DNA of 64,000 bases. Origin: JBBWZH01 sp035544115. GTDB lineage: Bacteria; Actinomycetota; Actinomycetes; Mycobacteriales; CADCTP01. The translations under genes were made by a program, and so were the position numbers. The stretch lies in the NCBI GenBank assembly GCA_963714145.1, contig OY970235.1:7316001-7380000 (forward strand). The letters are read 5' to 3'. Below the pieces are notes generated by a model. That model searched no databases, was not told where the DNA came from, and was given only the letters and a program-made list of their open reading frames with translations. Shown in pieces: positions 50,019 through 59,326 of the stretch. The first letter of the stretch is position 1; every line of letters begins with the position of its first letter.

Positions 50019-53000
50019 GTGCCCCGGCTAGGTTCGCAAGCGCCGCTGGTGGGCCGGGCTGACGAGTTCAGCCGGCTCACCGCGGCGCTTGATCGTGCCC
50101 AGGCCGGCGAGCCGGCGGCGGTGCTGCTGTCCGGTGACGCGGGCATCGGCAAGACCCGGCTGCTCACCGAGCTGGCCGGTTGGGCCGCCGCGGCCGGGTT
50201 CACCGTGCTGGTCGGGCACTGCGTCGACCTCGGCGCGGCCGGGCTGCCGTACCTGCCGTTCGCCGAGGCGCTGCGCCAGCTGGCCGATCCGGGCGGTGCC
50301 GCGGCCGGCGAGCCGGTGGCCGAGGTGGTCGACGTGCCGGCGCTGCGCAGCCGGCCGGCGCTGGCCCGGATGCTGCCGCAGCCCAGCGCCGCTCCCATCG
50401 CAGACCTGCCGTCCGGCGACTTCGGCCAGTTGCAGCTGTTCGACGCGGTGTCCGGGCTGCTGGCCGAGCTGTCCGCCGACCGGCCGTTGCTGCTGATCAT
50501 CGAAGACCTGCACTGGGCCGACCAGTCCACCCGCGACCTGCTGTCCTTCCTGCTCACCCGGCTGCGCTCCGAGCGGCTGGCGATCGTCGCCTCCTACCGG
50601 GCGGACGACCTGCACCGCCGGCACCCGCTGCGGCCGCTGCTCGGCGAGCTGGTCCGGCTGCCGGTGGTCGAGCGGGTCGAGGTGCGCCCGTTCAACGCCG
50701 TCGAGATGGCCGACTACCTGCGCGCGCTGCACGGCAGCCCGCTGCCCCGCCGTGCGGTCCGCCGGATCCTGGACCGGTCCGCCGGCAACGCGTTCTTCGC
50801 CGAGGAGCTGCTCGCCGCCGGCCTCGACCGGGACACCGAGACCCTGCCGACCGGGCTGGCCGACGTGCTGCTGAGCCGGCAGGAGCAGCTGCCGGCGGCG
50901 GTGCAGACGGTGGTCCGGGCCGCCTCGGTGGCCGGCCGCCGGGTCAACTACGCGCTGCTGCAGCACGCGGCCCAGCTGCCCGACCCGGAGACCGACGAGG
51001 CGCTGCGGGAGGCGGTGGCCCGGCACGTGCTGCTGCCCGAGGGCCGCGAGACCTACGTCTTCCGGCACGCACTGCTGCAGGAGGCCGTGTACGCCGATCT
51101 GCTGCCGGGCGAGCGGGTGCGGCTGCACGCCGCGTACGCCGACGCGCTGGCCGCCGGGATCAGCCACAGCTCCGGCACCTCGCCGGGGGCCGAGCTGGCG
51201 TACCACTGCCTGGAGAGCCACGACCTGCCGGGCGCGCTGGCCGCCTCGGTCCGGGCCGGCGCCGAGGCGTCCGAGCTGCACGCACCGGCCGCGGCGCTGC
51301 GCCAGTACGAGCAGGCCCTGCAGCTGTGGGCCGCGGTGCCGGGCGCGGCCGAGCTGGCCGGCCTGGACGTGGTGCAGCTCGGCCTGCTGGCGGCCGCGGC
51401 GGCCAGCGCCTGCGGCCAGTTCGACCGCGCGGTGGCGCTCACCCGGGCGACCGCCGAGCAGGTCGACCGCGCTGCCGACCCGCTGCTCGCCGGGCACGTG
51501 CTGCAGCGGCTGGCCTACCACCTGCTCGGCGCCGACGAGGTGGACGCGGCGGCGGAGGCCAGCACCACCGCGCTGGCCCTGGTGCCGGCCGAGCCGCCGA
51601 CCCCGGAGCGGGCCTGGATCGCGGCGGTCACCGCCCGGGTCGCGCTGAACCTGGACGACTACGAGGAGGGCCGCCGGTTCGGCGACCATGCGGTCGCGCT
51701 GGCCCGCGAGCTGGGCCTGGCCGAGGTGGAGGCCGACGCGCTGGCCACCCTCGCGGTGCTGGCCGAGCACGAGGGCGACCCGGAGGATGCGGCCGCCCGG
51801 CTGGCGGTGGCGCGCGACCAGGCCGCCGCCGGCGGTGACCGGGCGATCGAGCTGCGCGCCAGCTACAACCTGGCCGCCACCCGCTTCTACCAGGGCCACC
51901 TGGCCACCACCAGCGAGCTGCTCGACGACGGGGTGAGCCGGGCCGAGCGGTACGGCCTGAGCTGGAGCTCGTACGGGCTGGAGCTCCGGGTGCTGCAGAT
52001 CATCACCCGGTACATGACCGGCGACTGGGACGGCAGCCTGCGGGCCGCCGAGGTCACGGACAGCATCCCGGAGCCGCTGGCCGGCCGGCTGAACGCGGCC
52101 GCGCTCTACGTCGAGGTGGGCCGCGGCCTGCCGACCGCGGCCGACCGGCTCCGGCACGCCGCCGGCCACCAGCACTGCGACCCGCAGATGGCCGCGCTCG
52201 TCGGTGGCTGCGGTGCCGACCTGCGGCAATGGCAGGGCGACTGGGCCGGCGCCCGGGCCGCGGCGGACGAAGCCATCAAGCGGACCGGCAAGGCCTGGGG
52301 CAAGTACCAGATGGGCGCGATCTGGCTCGCCGCGATCGGGCTGGCCGCGGAGGCCGACCGGGCCGCGGCAGCCCGGCTGACCGGCGACCCGGTGGCCGCG
52401 GCGGCGGCGGTCGCGGCCGGCGCGGAGCTCGCCGAGCACGCCCGCACGGTGGCCCGGCTGGGCCGGCCGCGCACCGGCCAGATGGGCCCGGAGGGGGCCG
52501 CCTGGCTGGCCCGGGTGGAGGCGGAGTGGTCCAGGCTGACCGGTTCGAACGACCCGGCACCCTGGCAGGTCGCGGTGGCCGCGTTCGACTTCGGCTACGA
52601 CTACGAGGTGGCCCGCTGCCAGTGGCGGCTGGCCGAGGTGCTGCTGGCCACCGACGACCGGGACGGGGCCGCGGCGGCCGCCCGGGCGGCGTACCAGACC
52701 GCGGCCCGGCTCGGCGCCGAACCGCTGCGCACCGCGGTGGAGGCGCTGGTCCGGCGCGGCCGGCTGGACGCCGGGCTGCCCATCCGGATCTCCACTGACG
52801 TGCTGCTCACCCCGCGTGAGCGGGACGTGCTGGCGCTGCTCGGCCGCGGCCGCACCAACCGGCAGATCGGTCGGGAGCTGTTCATCAGCGAGAAGACCGC
52901 GAGCGTGCATGTCTCGAACATCCTCGGCAAGCTGGCCGCCTCCGGCCGGACCGAGGCGGTCGCCATCGCGCACCGGCGCGGCCTGCTCGGCGTCCCGGCG

Positions 53001-53027
53001 GCCGAGAGCACCGCCGAACACGCCTGA
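50019..53027 (+). CDS. LAL-type LuxR regulator (AAA ATPase + C-terminal HTH)
   Basis: The protein is about 1002 residues. GTG 50019 (VPRLGSQAPLVGR) is preferred because CACGAT lies seven bases upstream, a weak leaderless signal; GTG 49995 is also in frame. Walker A is GDAGIGKT near residue 40 and Walker B is LLIIEDLHWAD. A long helical TPR-like central region follows. The last 65 residues form the LuxR helix-turn-helix: TPRERDVLALLGRGRTNRQIGRELFISEKTASVHVSNIL. This is the MalT/LAL architecture of large ATP-dependent activators. Confidence 0.9.
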   Translation: MPRLGSQAPLVGRADEFSRLTAALDRAQAGEPAAVLLSGDAGIGKTRLLTELAGWAAAAGFTVLVGHCVDLGAAGLPYLPFAEALRQLADPGGAAAGEPVAEVVDVPALRSRPALARMLPQPSAAPIADLPSGDFGQLQLFDAVSGLLAELSADRPLLLIIEDLHWADQSTRDLLSFLLTRLRSERLAIVASYRADDLHRRHPLRPLLGELVRLPVVERVEVRPFNAVEMADYLRALHGSPLPRRAVRRILDRSAGNAFFAEELLAAGLDRDTETLPTGLADVLLSRQEQLPAAVQTVVRAASVAGRRVNYALLQHAAQLPDPETDEALREAVARHVLLPEGRETYVFRHALLQEAVYADLLPGERVRLHAAYADALAAGISHSSGTSPGAELAYHCLESHDLPGALAASVRAGAEASELHAPAAALRQYEQALQLWAAVPGAAELAGLDVVQLGLLAAAAASACGQFDRAVALTRATAEQVDRAADPLLAGHVLQRLAYHLLGADEVDAAAEASTTALALVPAEPPTPERAWIAAVTARVALNLDDYEEGRRFGDHAVALARELGLAEVEADALATLAVLAEHEGDPEDAAARLAVARDQAAAGGDRAIELRASYNLAATRFYQGHLATTSELLDDGVSRAERYGLSWSSYGLELRVLQIITRYMTGDWDGSLRAAEVTDSIPEPLAGRLNAAALYVEVGRGLPTAADRLRHAAGHQHCDPQMAALVGGCGADLRQWQGDWAGARAAADEAIKRTGKAWGKYQMGAIWLAAIGLAAEADRAAAARLTGDPVAAAAAVAAGAELAEHARTVARLGRPRTGQMGPEGAAWLARVEAEWSRLTGSNDPAPWQVAVAAFDFGYDYEVARCQWRLAEVLLATDDRDGAAAAARAAYQTAARLGAEPLRTAVEALVRRGRLDAGLPIRISTDVLLTPRERDVLALLGRGRTNRQIGRELFISEKTASVHVSNILGKLAASGRTEAVAIAHRRGLLGVPAAESTAEHA

Positions 53028-53228
53028 ACCGTCCGGTGTGGACGGCCCGGCCGGCGCTGATGACCCGGCCGGTCGGGCGGCCGAGCCGGGCCCGCAGCGG
53101 ATAGCTCTGCCCAGCCGGTTTGAGAACCCTGTTCACGCGGGGACATCTAGCTCGACACCACGGCGCACGGGGGGCGGTCCGGACCAGAGTCCCGGGCCGT
53201 GACAGCGGTTCCTCTGGAGGTGGAGACA

Positions 53229-53270
53229 GTGGTGAAGGCAGTTCGGGCGATGCGAAAGGGTGAGCGGTGA
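53229..53270 (+). CDS. Short leader ORF of 13 codons
   Basis: GTG-GTG-AAG through CGG-TGA encodes a basic peptide (VVKAVRAMRKGER). GGAGG lies eight bases upstream, a better ribosome site than that of the next gene. Its stop TGA shares a base with the ATG of the membrane-protein gene (TGATG), so it may act as a leader for coupled translation. Confidence 0.5.
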   Translation: MVKAVRAMRKGER

Positions 53271-53557
53271 TGGCCGTCCGGACTAGGAACTACGGTGCCG
53301 CGTCCACGGTGATGACGGTCTTCGCGGTGATCGCCGGCATCCTCGTGGCCGGCATCCTGCTGGTGCTGATCGGCGCGAACCAGCGGAACACGCTCGTCGA
53401 CTTCATCCTCGACATCGGCCGGTTCTTCGCCCGGCCGTTCAACCACCTGCTCCCGCAGCACACGTCCAAGCAGGACATGACGGTGAACTGGGGCATCGGT
53501 GCGCTGGCGTACCTGATTGTCGGTTCGCTGCTGGCCCGGCTGATCCGGCACAACTGA
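53270..53557 (+). CDS. Small membrane protein with two TM helices
   Basis: The protein is 95 residues. Hydrophobic helices at about 14-36 and 73-90 flank a loop with DFILDIGRFFARPFNHLLPQHTSKQD. No known family is recognised. The ATG at 53270 overlaps the leader ORF stop. A very strong terminator follows 15 bases downstream, so this is a separate transcript. Confidence 0.7.
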   Translation: MAVRTRNYGAASTVMTVFAVIAGILVAGILLVLIGANQRNTLVDFILDIGRFFARPFNHLLPQHTSKQDMTVNWGIGALAYLIVGSLLARLIRHN

Positions 53558-53571
53558 CCCACCCGTCCGGC

Positions 53572-53603
53572 GAGAGCCGGGCCGCTTCGGCGGCCCGGCT
53601 CTC
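53572..53603 (+). terminator. Strong TTCG-loop terminator
   Basis: GAGAGCCGGGCCGC (53572-53585) and GCGGCCCGGCTCTC (53590-53603) form a perfect 14-bp stem with a TTCG tetraloop. Confidence 0.85.
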
Positions 53604-53697
53604 TGCGTTGGCTGTCAGCTGGCCGGGAAGTCATCGGCCGGGCGTACGGTTGCCCGACTGGTCGGGGGCCGCCGGCCGGTAACGGAGGGAGCCACGG

Positions 53698-55233
53698 ATG
53701 GCGTCAGCGCCGGTCGCGCAACGGCAGGTGCGGTTTGGTGAAGCGGCCGGGCGGTGGGTACTGCTGGCCACCGTGCTCGGCTCCGGCATGGCCATGCTGG
53801 ACGCGACCGTCGTCAACGTGGCGCTGCGGAAGATCGGCTCCGATCTGGACGCGGACCTCGGCGGTCTGCAATGGACACTCAACGGCTACACGCTCACGCT
53901 CGCCTCGTTCATTCTGCTCAGCGGCTCGCTGGCGGACCGGTTCGGTCGGCGCCGGCTGTTCATCATCGGCTCCGCCTGGTTCGCGGTCGCGTCCGCGCTG
54001 TGCGGGCTGGCTCCGAACATCGAACTGCTGATCGCCGCCCGCGCGCTGCAGGGCGTCGGTGGCGCGCTGCTCACCCCGGGCAGTCTGGCGATCATCTCGG
54101 CCTCGTTCTCCAGCACGGACCGGGCCCGGGCGATCGGCGCCTGGTCCGGGCTGGGCGGGATCGCCGGTGCGCTCGGCCCGTTCATCGGCGGCTGGCTGAT
54201 CGAGCTGTGGTCCTGGCGGCTGGTGTTCCTGGTCAACCTGCCGGTGGCCGCGATGGTCATCGTCGTCGCGTTGCGACACATCCCGGAGAGTTACGACCCG
54301 ACCGCCGCGCGGAAGCTGGACCTGACCGGCGCCGCCGCGGGTGCCATCGGCCTGGCCGGCCTCACGTACGCCTCGATCGCGGCCGGGCGGGACGGGCTGA
54401 GCCCCGGCACGGCGACCACCGGGGTGATCGGCGTGCTGGCGCTGGTGGTACTGGTGGTGGTGGAGCGGCGCAGCCGGCACCCGATGGTGCCGCCGGCCCT
54501 GTTCGCGTCCCGCCAGTTCACCGCCGCGAACCTGGTCACGTTCGCCACCTACGCCGCGCTCGGCTCGGTGTTCTTCCTGCTGGTGCTGGACCTTCAGGTG
54601 GTGGCCGGGTTCAGCGCGCTGCGGGCCGGTGCCGCGCTGCTGCCGGTGACGCTGATCATGCTGGTGCTGTCGGCCCGGTCCGGCGCGCTGGCGCAGCGGA
54701 TCGGGCCCCGGCTGCAGATGACCGCCGGGCCACTGATCGCCGCCGGCGGGCTGCTGCTCACGATCCGGATCGGGCCCGGGGCGAGCTACCTCACCGACGT
54801 GCTGCCGGCGGTCGTTCTGTTCGGGCTTGGTCTGTCCACTTTGGTCGCCCCGCTGACCGCGACGGTGCTGACGGCCGCGCCGGCCGAGCATGCCGGGGTG
54901 GCGTCCGGGGTGAACAACGCGGTGGCCCGGGCCGCCGGGCTGCTCGCCGTCGCGCTGCTGCCGACGCTGGCCGGCCTCTCCGGGGCCGACTACGAGTCAG
55001 CCGGCGCGTTCGACTCCGGGTACCGGACCGCGATGCTGATCTCGGCCGGGCTGCTGATCGCCGGCGGGCTGCTGTCCGCCGGGCTGATCCGCAACGAGCT
55101 GCCGGCCGCGCCGGACGGGGCCGCGGCCACGGCGGGTGAGCCGGTGGCGGAGACTGAACTGGCGCATTGCTTCTCCTGCCCGGTCGAGGGGCCGCGGCTG
55201 GAGACCGTCCAACTGGTTAGGGGAAGGTCCTGA
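53698..55233 (+). CDS. Drug-efflux MFS transporter, DHA2 family (EmrB/QacA-like)
   Basis: The protein is 511 residues with about 14 TM segments. GGAGGGAG precedes the ATG. Motifs are MLDATVVNVALRKIG (TM1, D1 motif), the loop A LADRFGRRRLF and GALGPFIGGWL. The C-terminus carries HCFSCPVEGP, a Cys/Pro tail also seen in actinomycete efflux proteins. Exports hydrophobic drugs or metabolites by proton antiport. Coupled to the DUF2630 gene by TGATG. Confidence 0.88.
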   Translation: MASAPVAQRQVRFGEAAGRWVLLATVLGSGMAMLDATVVNVALRKIGSDLDADLGGLQWTLNGYTLTLASFILLSGSLADRFGRRRLFIIGSAWFAVASALCGLAPNIELLIAARALQGVGGALLTPGSLAIISASFSSTDRARAIGAWSGLGGIAGALGPFIGGWLIELWSWRLVFLVNLPVAAMVIVVALRHIPESYDPTAARKLDLTGAAAGAIGLAGLTYASIAAGRDGLSPGTATTGVIGVLALVVLVVVERRSRHPMVPPALFASRQFTAANLVTFATYAALGSVFFLLVLDLQVVAGFSALRAGAALLPVTLIMLVLSARSGALAQRIGPRLQMTAGPLIAAGGLLLTIRIGPGASYLTDVLPAVVLFGLGLSTLVAPLTATVLTAAPAEHAGVASGVNNAVARAAGLLAVALLPTLAGLSGADYESAGAFDSGYRTAMLISAGLLIAGGLLSAGLIRNELPAAPDGAAATAGEPVAETELAHCFSCPVEGPRLETVQLVRGRS

Positions 55234-55475
55234 TGGACGAGAGCCCGATCATGTCCCACATCTCCGAGCTGGTCGCCGAGGAGCACCAGCTGCGCTCCCG
55301 GCACGTCGGCGCGGGTCTGTCCGATGTGGAGCGGGCCCGGTTGCAGGCGGTGGAAGCGGACCTGGACCAGTGCTGGGACCTGCTCCGGCAGCGGCGGGCC
55401 AAGGCCGAGTTCGGGGCCGACCCGGACACCGCCGAGGCCCGCCCGACCGGAGAGGTCGAGTCCTACCTGCAGTAG
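55233..55475 (+). CDS. DUF2630 protein
   Basis: The protein is 80 residues. It is helical and polar, with HISELVAEEHQLRSRHVGAGLSDVERARLQAVEADLDQCWDLLRQRRA, the DUF2630 pattern. The function is unknown. It overlaps the transporter stop and is convergent with the ABC permease gene. Confidence 0.85.
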   Translation: MDESPIMSHISELVAEEHQLRSRHVGAGLSDVERARLQAVEADLDQCWDLLRQRRAKAEFGADPDTAEARPTGEVESYLQ

Positions 55476-55513
55476 GACACCGACCGGGCGGGCCCGGGCA
55501 CCTGGTGCCTGGT

Positions 55514-56389
55514 TCAGCTGGATACGTCCTTGCCGCTGAACCGGGACCAGGCCAGCGTGCCGAACACGGCAATGTAGCCGGCGGCGGCGAGCAGCCCGTG
55601 CAGCACCTGGTCGGTGCTGATCGGGGACCGCAGCAGGTCGCCGTAGCTGGTCCAGTAGTGGCTGAACAGCCACGGGTGGATGACGTGCAGCTGCGGCACC
55701 GAGTCGAGCACCTGGCTGGCGATGGCGAGCACCGCGGTGGTGGCCATCGCGGCCACCGGCGACTCGGTCAGCGTGGAGACGAACATGCCGATCGCGCCGA
55801 CCGCCGCCATCGCGACCGCGATGTAGAGCGCCACCAGCAACAGCCGGCCGAGCCCCGCCCCGTACGAGATCTGGGTGCCGGACAGCAGCGTCACCTGGCC
55901 GACCGGGAACAGCGCCAGCCCGATCAGCACGCCGACCAGTGCCACCGCCAACGTGGCGGCCAGGCAGTACGCCACCACACCGGTGTACTTGACCAGCAGC
56001 AGCCGGCCCCGGGACACCGGTACCGCGAGCAGGTAGCGCAGGGTGCCCAGGCTGGCCTCGCCGGCCACCGCGTCGCCGGACGCCACGGCCACCGCCAGCG
56101 GCAGGAAGAACGGCAGCACCACGGTCAGCGCGGTGAGCGCGACGAAGATCCCGCTGCTGGTGATGTCCGACAGGAACGGCGGGCCGTCGCCCTGGCTCGG
56201 CGTGGCCAGCCGGACCGCGACCGCGATCAGCACCGGGACCGCCGCCAGCACCAGCAGCACCGCCTGGTTGCGCCGGCGCTGGAACACCATGCCCAGCTCG
56301 GACCGGACCAGCCGGGTGCTGACCAGCCGGCGCGGGGCGGCCCGGGTCGGGATCGCCGGGGTCGGCGCCGCCATCTCAGCCACTGACAT
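55514..56389 (-). CDS. ABC transporter permease (ABC-2 type)
   Basis: The protein is 291 residues with six predicted TM segments (LVSTRLVRSELGMVFQRRR precedes TM1). It carries the cytoplasmic N-terminal helix and the ABC-2 topology (LAVPVSRGRLLLVK). It overlaps the ATPase gene by 14 bases and forms an exporter with it. Confidence 0.87.
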   Translation of the reverse strand: MSVAEMAAPTPAIPTRAAPRRLVSTRLVRSELGMVFQRRRNQAVLLVLAAVPVLIAVAVRLATPSQGDGPPFLSDITSSGIFVALTALTVVLPFFLPLAVAVASGDAVAGEASLGTLRYLLAVPVSRGRLLLVKYTGVVAYCLAATLAVALVGVLIGLALFPVGQVTLLSGTQISYGAGLGRLLLVALYIAVAMAAVGAIGMFVSTLTESPVAAMATTAVLAIASQVLDSVPQLHVIHPWLFSHYWTSYGDLLRSPISTDQVLHGLLAAAGYIAVFGTLAWSRFSGKDVSS

Positions 56390-57398
56390 CGAAGCCCTCC
56401 CCGGTGAGCGTCACGAACATCTCTTCCAGGTCGGGAGTGTCCACTGTGAACTGTCGCACCGGGACATCCGCGTGCACCAGCACCGACAGCACCGACTCCG
56501 GCTCGGCCGCGCCGAGCAGCGCGCCGACCGAACCCATCGGGCCGGCCTGGCTGGCCCCGTCGACGGCGACCTCGGCCAGTCCGAACCGGCGCAGCAGCTC
56601 GGCGGTCCGGGCCGGGTCGCTGGTCTGCACCCGCACCCGGGTGGCCTGCGCGGCGCGCAGTTCGGCCAGCGGGCCCTGCGCCACCAGCCGGCCCACGTGC
56701 ATCACCCCGACCTGGGTGCAGACCTGCTCCACTTCGGACAGCAGGTGCGAGGACAGCAGCACGGTCACCCCCTCGGCGGCGAGCGCGGCGACCAGCGTGC
56801 GCACCTCCCGGGTGCCCTGCGGGTCGAGCCCGTTGGTGGGCTCGTCCAGCACCAGCAGCTCGCGCGGCTGCAGCAGGGCGGCCGCGATGCCGAGCCGCTG
56901 CCGCATGCCCAGCGAGTACGCCCGGTACCGCTTGCGGGCCGCGGCGGCCAGCCCGACCCGGTCCAGCGCGGTGCCGATCCGTTGCCTGGCGGTCCGCGGG
57001 TCCGCGGTCCGGTCCGCCGCGTCCAGCCGGACCAGGTTGGCCCAGCCGGACAGGTGCGGGTGGAACGCCGGGCCCTCGACCAGCGCGCCCACCCGCGGCA
57101 GCACCCGGCCGGCGGCCTGCGGCATCGGCTCACCGAGCAGGTCCAGCCGGCCGGCGGTCGGCGAGATCAGCCCGAGCAGCATCCGGATCGTGGTGGTCTT
57201 GCCCGACCCGTTCGGCCCGAGGAAGCCGTACACGCTGCCGTGCGGGACGACCAGGTCGATCTCGTTCACCGCGAGCTGGCCGCCGCGGAACCGCTTGGTC
57301 AGGCCATAGGTGCGGATGGCCGGGGCGGTGGCCGGCCCGGCCGCGGGCGGCGGCGGGGTGACCGCCGCCCGCGGCTGGGCCAGCACGCTCGCCGTCAC
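56376..57398 (-). CDS. ABC transporter ATPase
   Basis: The protein is 340 residues. Walker A is GPNGSGKTT, the signature YSLGMRQRLGIA, Walker B LLVLDEPTNGLDP, and the switch His is in LLSSHLLSEVEQV. An N-terminal Pro/Ala-rich extension precedes the domain. GTG 57398 overlaps the LolA-like gene stop (GTGA). Confidence 0.92.
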   Translation of the reverse strand: MTASVLAQPRAAVTPPPPAAGPATAPAIRTYGLTKRFRGGQLAVNEIDLVVPHGSVYGFLGPNGSGKTTTIRMLLGLISPTAGRLDLLGEPMPQAAGRVLPRVGALVEGPAFHPHLSGWANLVRLDAADRTADPRTARQRIGTALDRVGLAAAARKRYRAYSLGMRQRLGIAAALLQPRELLVLDEPTNGLDPQGTREVRTLVAALAAEGVTVLLSSHLLSEVEQVCTQVGVMHVGRLVAQGPLAELRAAQATRVRVQTSDPARTAELLRRFGLAEVAVDGASQAGPMGSVGALLGAAEPESVLSVLVHADVPVRQFTVDTPDLEEMFVTLTGEGFDVSG

Positions 57399-58498
57399 CG
57401 CTGCCGCGCAGCCTGGTACAGCACGTCCGGAGAGACCGTGCCGACCAGCAGCCGCCCGTCGTCGGTGGCCAACGCGCTGAACAAGGTGCCGGCCAGCAGC
57501 CGCCCGCTGCCCCAGCTGCCACTGACCCTGGGCAGCCGGTTCAGGATCGGGGTCAGCTCACCCAGGCTGCCGCCACCCGGGCCGGTGGCGGGGCCGTTCG
57601 GGTTGGCCAGGCTGACCCCGGAGATCACCACGACCGCGGTCCAGCCCTTGCCGACGACGCGCGGCTCGCTGCCCTTGCTGCCGGGCTCATCCGGCATACC
57701 GGGCGAGCTCGGCTTGTCCCGGTCGGTCACCTTGGTGCCCGGCGGCGGGCTGAACTGGAACTCCTCGTCATCCGGCACGGCGAAGCTGATCCGGCTGAAG
57801 GCCACCTCGTAGGACGGCTTGGTGCCGCCACGGGCGAAGACCTGCACCCGCAGCGGGATGTGCGTCTCCGAATCCAGCGCCAGCCGGACCTGGCCGACCA
57901 GCGACCTGGTGTCCTTCGGGCTGAGCACCAGCTCGTACGCGGACCGGCCGGCCACCGAGGCGGTGCCGTCGGTGGTCACCGTGGTGGTCGGGTCGATGGC
58001 CTTCAGGGCCGCGTCCGCGACCTCCTGCGGGGTCATCCCGGTCGGCGCCGGGTCGACGTGCCTGGCCAGCGCGCCGGCCGGGACGATGTAGTGGGCCGCG
58101 GTCTTGGCCTGACTGTCCCAGATCCAGACATTCTGCCCGTTGTGGATGACATCCGACTCGCCGAGGTTGCCGAGCAGCGCGACCCGGTGCTTGTCCGCCC
58201 CGGACGCCCAGACCCGCAGCGTGTGCGGGCCGGACAGCAGCGAGGTCAGCGAGGTGCTGGCACCGGGGCCGCTGGTCGGCAACTCGGGCAGGCCGAGGCT
58301 GGCGTCGTGCACGATCGTCCCGGACAGCCCGTCGACGCGGGCGCTCTCCAGGTCGACCAGCAGCTGCGCGGCGGTCCGGGCCGGCAGCGGCGGGTTGGCG
58401 TCGGCGCTGAGCACACCGCTCGCGGTGACCGCGATCGCGGCCACCACCAGCGCGGGTGCGCCCCACCGCAGGGCACGGAGGCGGGTCGTTCGAGTCAT
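57395..58498 (-). CDS. LolA/DUF2092-like lipoprotein-carrier family protein
   Basis: The protein is 367 residues. The ATG at 58498 begins a signal peptide (WGAPALVVAAIAVTASGVLSADA). The body matches the LolA fold: LSGTIVHDASLGLPELP, HRVALLGNLGESDVIHNGQNVWIWDS, AYELVLSPKDTRSLV and PLRVQVFARG. The C-terminal part, about 100 residues ending DVLYQAARQR, is an extension found in actinomycete homologues. It is followed by an ABC exporter in one operon, so a role in lipid or lipoprotein transport or envelope sensing is plausible. Confidence 0.82.
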   Translation of the reverse strand: MTRTTRLRALRWGAPALVVAAIAVTASGVLSADANPPLPARTAAQLLVDLESARVDGLSGTIVHDASLGLPELPTSGPGASTSLTSLLSGPHTLRVWASGADKHRVALLGNLGESDVIHNGQNVWIWDSQAKTAAHYIVPAGALARHVDPAPTGMTPQEVADAALKAIDPTTTVTTDGTASVAGRSAYELVLSPKDTRSLVGQVRLALDSETHIPLRVQVFARGGTKPSYEVAFSRISFAVPDDEEFQFSPPPGTKVTDRDKPSSPGMPDEPGSKGSEPRVVGKGWTAVVVISGVSLANPNGPATGPGGGSLGELTPILNRLPRVSGSWGSGRLLAGTLFSALATDDGRLLVGTVSPDVLYQAARQR

Positions 58499-58642
58499 GC
58501 TCTGGATACTGCGTCGCGCGGCCTGTGAGCACACTGAGAGCTGCGGGTGGCAGGCTGGCGCGGGTCTCAGCGTGGGCACAGGGTGGGTCCGGCAGGCTCC
58601 CGTGCGGCGCCCGCACGGGTGGGGCCGGAGGAGGGCGGGCCG

Positions 58643-59320
58643 ATGCGGCTGCTGGTGGTCGAGGACGAGGTGCGGCTGGCCACCGCCCTGTCACGTGGCC
58701 TGCAGGCCGAGGGCTTCGCCGTGGACGTCGCGCACGACGGGGTGACCGGCCTGCACCTGGCCCAGGAGGGCAGCTACGACGCGCTCGTGCTGGACGTGAT
58801 GCTGCCGGGCCTGTCCGGCTACCGGGTGTGCGAGCAGCTGCGGGCGGCCGGAAACTGGGTGCCGGTGCTGATGCTGTCCGCGAAGGACGGCGAGTACGAC
58901 CAGGCGGACGGCCTGGATGTGGGCGCGGACGACTACCTGACCAAGCCCTTCTCGTACGTGGTGCTGGTGGCCCGGCTGCGTGCGCTGCTGCGCCGGGGCG
59001 CGCCGCCACGGCCGGTCACGCTGGCCGCCGGCGACCTCAGCCTGGACCCGGCCGAGCGCCGGGTGGCCCGCGGCGACACCGCGGTGGAGCTGACCGCGCG
59101 CGAGTTCGCGCTGCTCGAGTTCCTGCTCCGCCGGTCCGGCCAGGTGGTCTCCAAGACGCAGATCCTGCGGCACGTCTGGGACGCCAACTACGAGGGCGAC
59201 ACCAACGTGGTCGAGGTCTACATCGGCTACCTGCGCCGCAAGATCGACACCCCGTTCGGCCGGACGTCGGTGGAAACGGTCCGGGGCGCCGGCTACCGGC
59301 TCGCCGCCGACGGCGGTTAG
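58643..59320 (+). CDS. OmpR-family response regulator
   Basis: The protein is 225 residues. GGAGGAGGG precedes the ATG. Receiver residues are E7-D8, D51 (phosphorylation) and K101. The OmpR winged helix occupies 125-220 (LTAREFALLEFLLRRSGQVVSKTQILRHVWD and VRGAGYRL). It is next to, and probably co-transcribed with, the histidine kinase gene, and divergent from the LolA-ABC operon. Confidence 0.94.
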   Translation: MRLLVVEDEVRLATALSRGLQAEGFAVDVAHDGVTGLHLAQEGSYDALVLDVMLPGLSGYRVCEQLRAAGNWVPVLMLSAKDGEYDQADGLDVGADDYLTKPFSYVVLVARLRALLRRGAPPRPVTLAAGDLSLDPAERRVARGDTAVELTAREFALLEFLLRRSGQVVSKTQILRHVWDANYEGDTNVVEVYIGYLRRKIDTPFGRTSVETVRGAGYRLAADGG

Positions 59321-59326
59321 CCGGGC

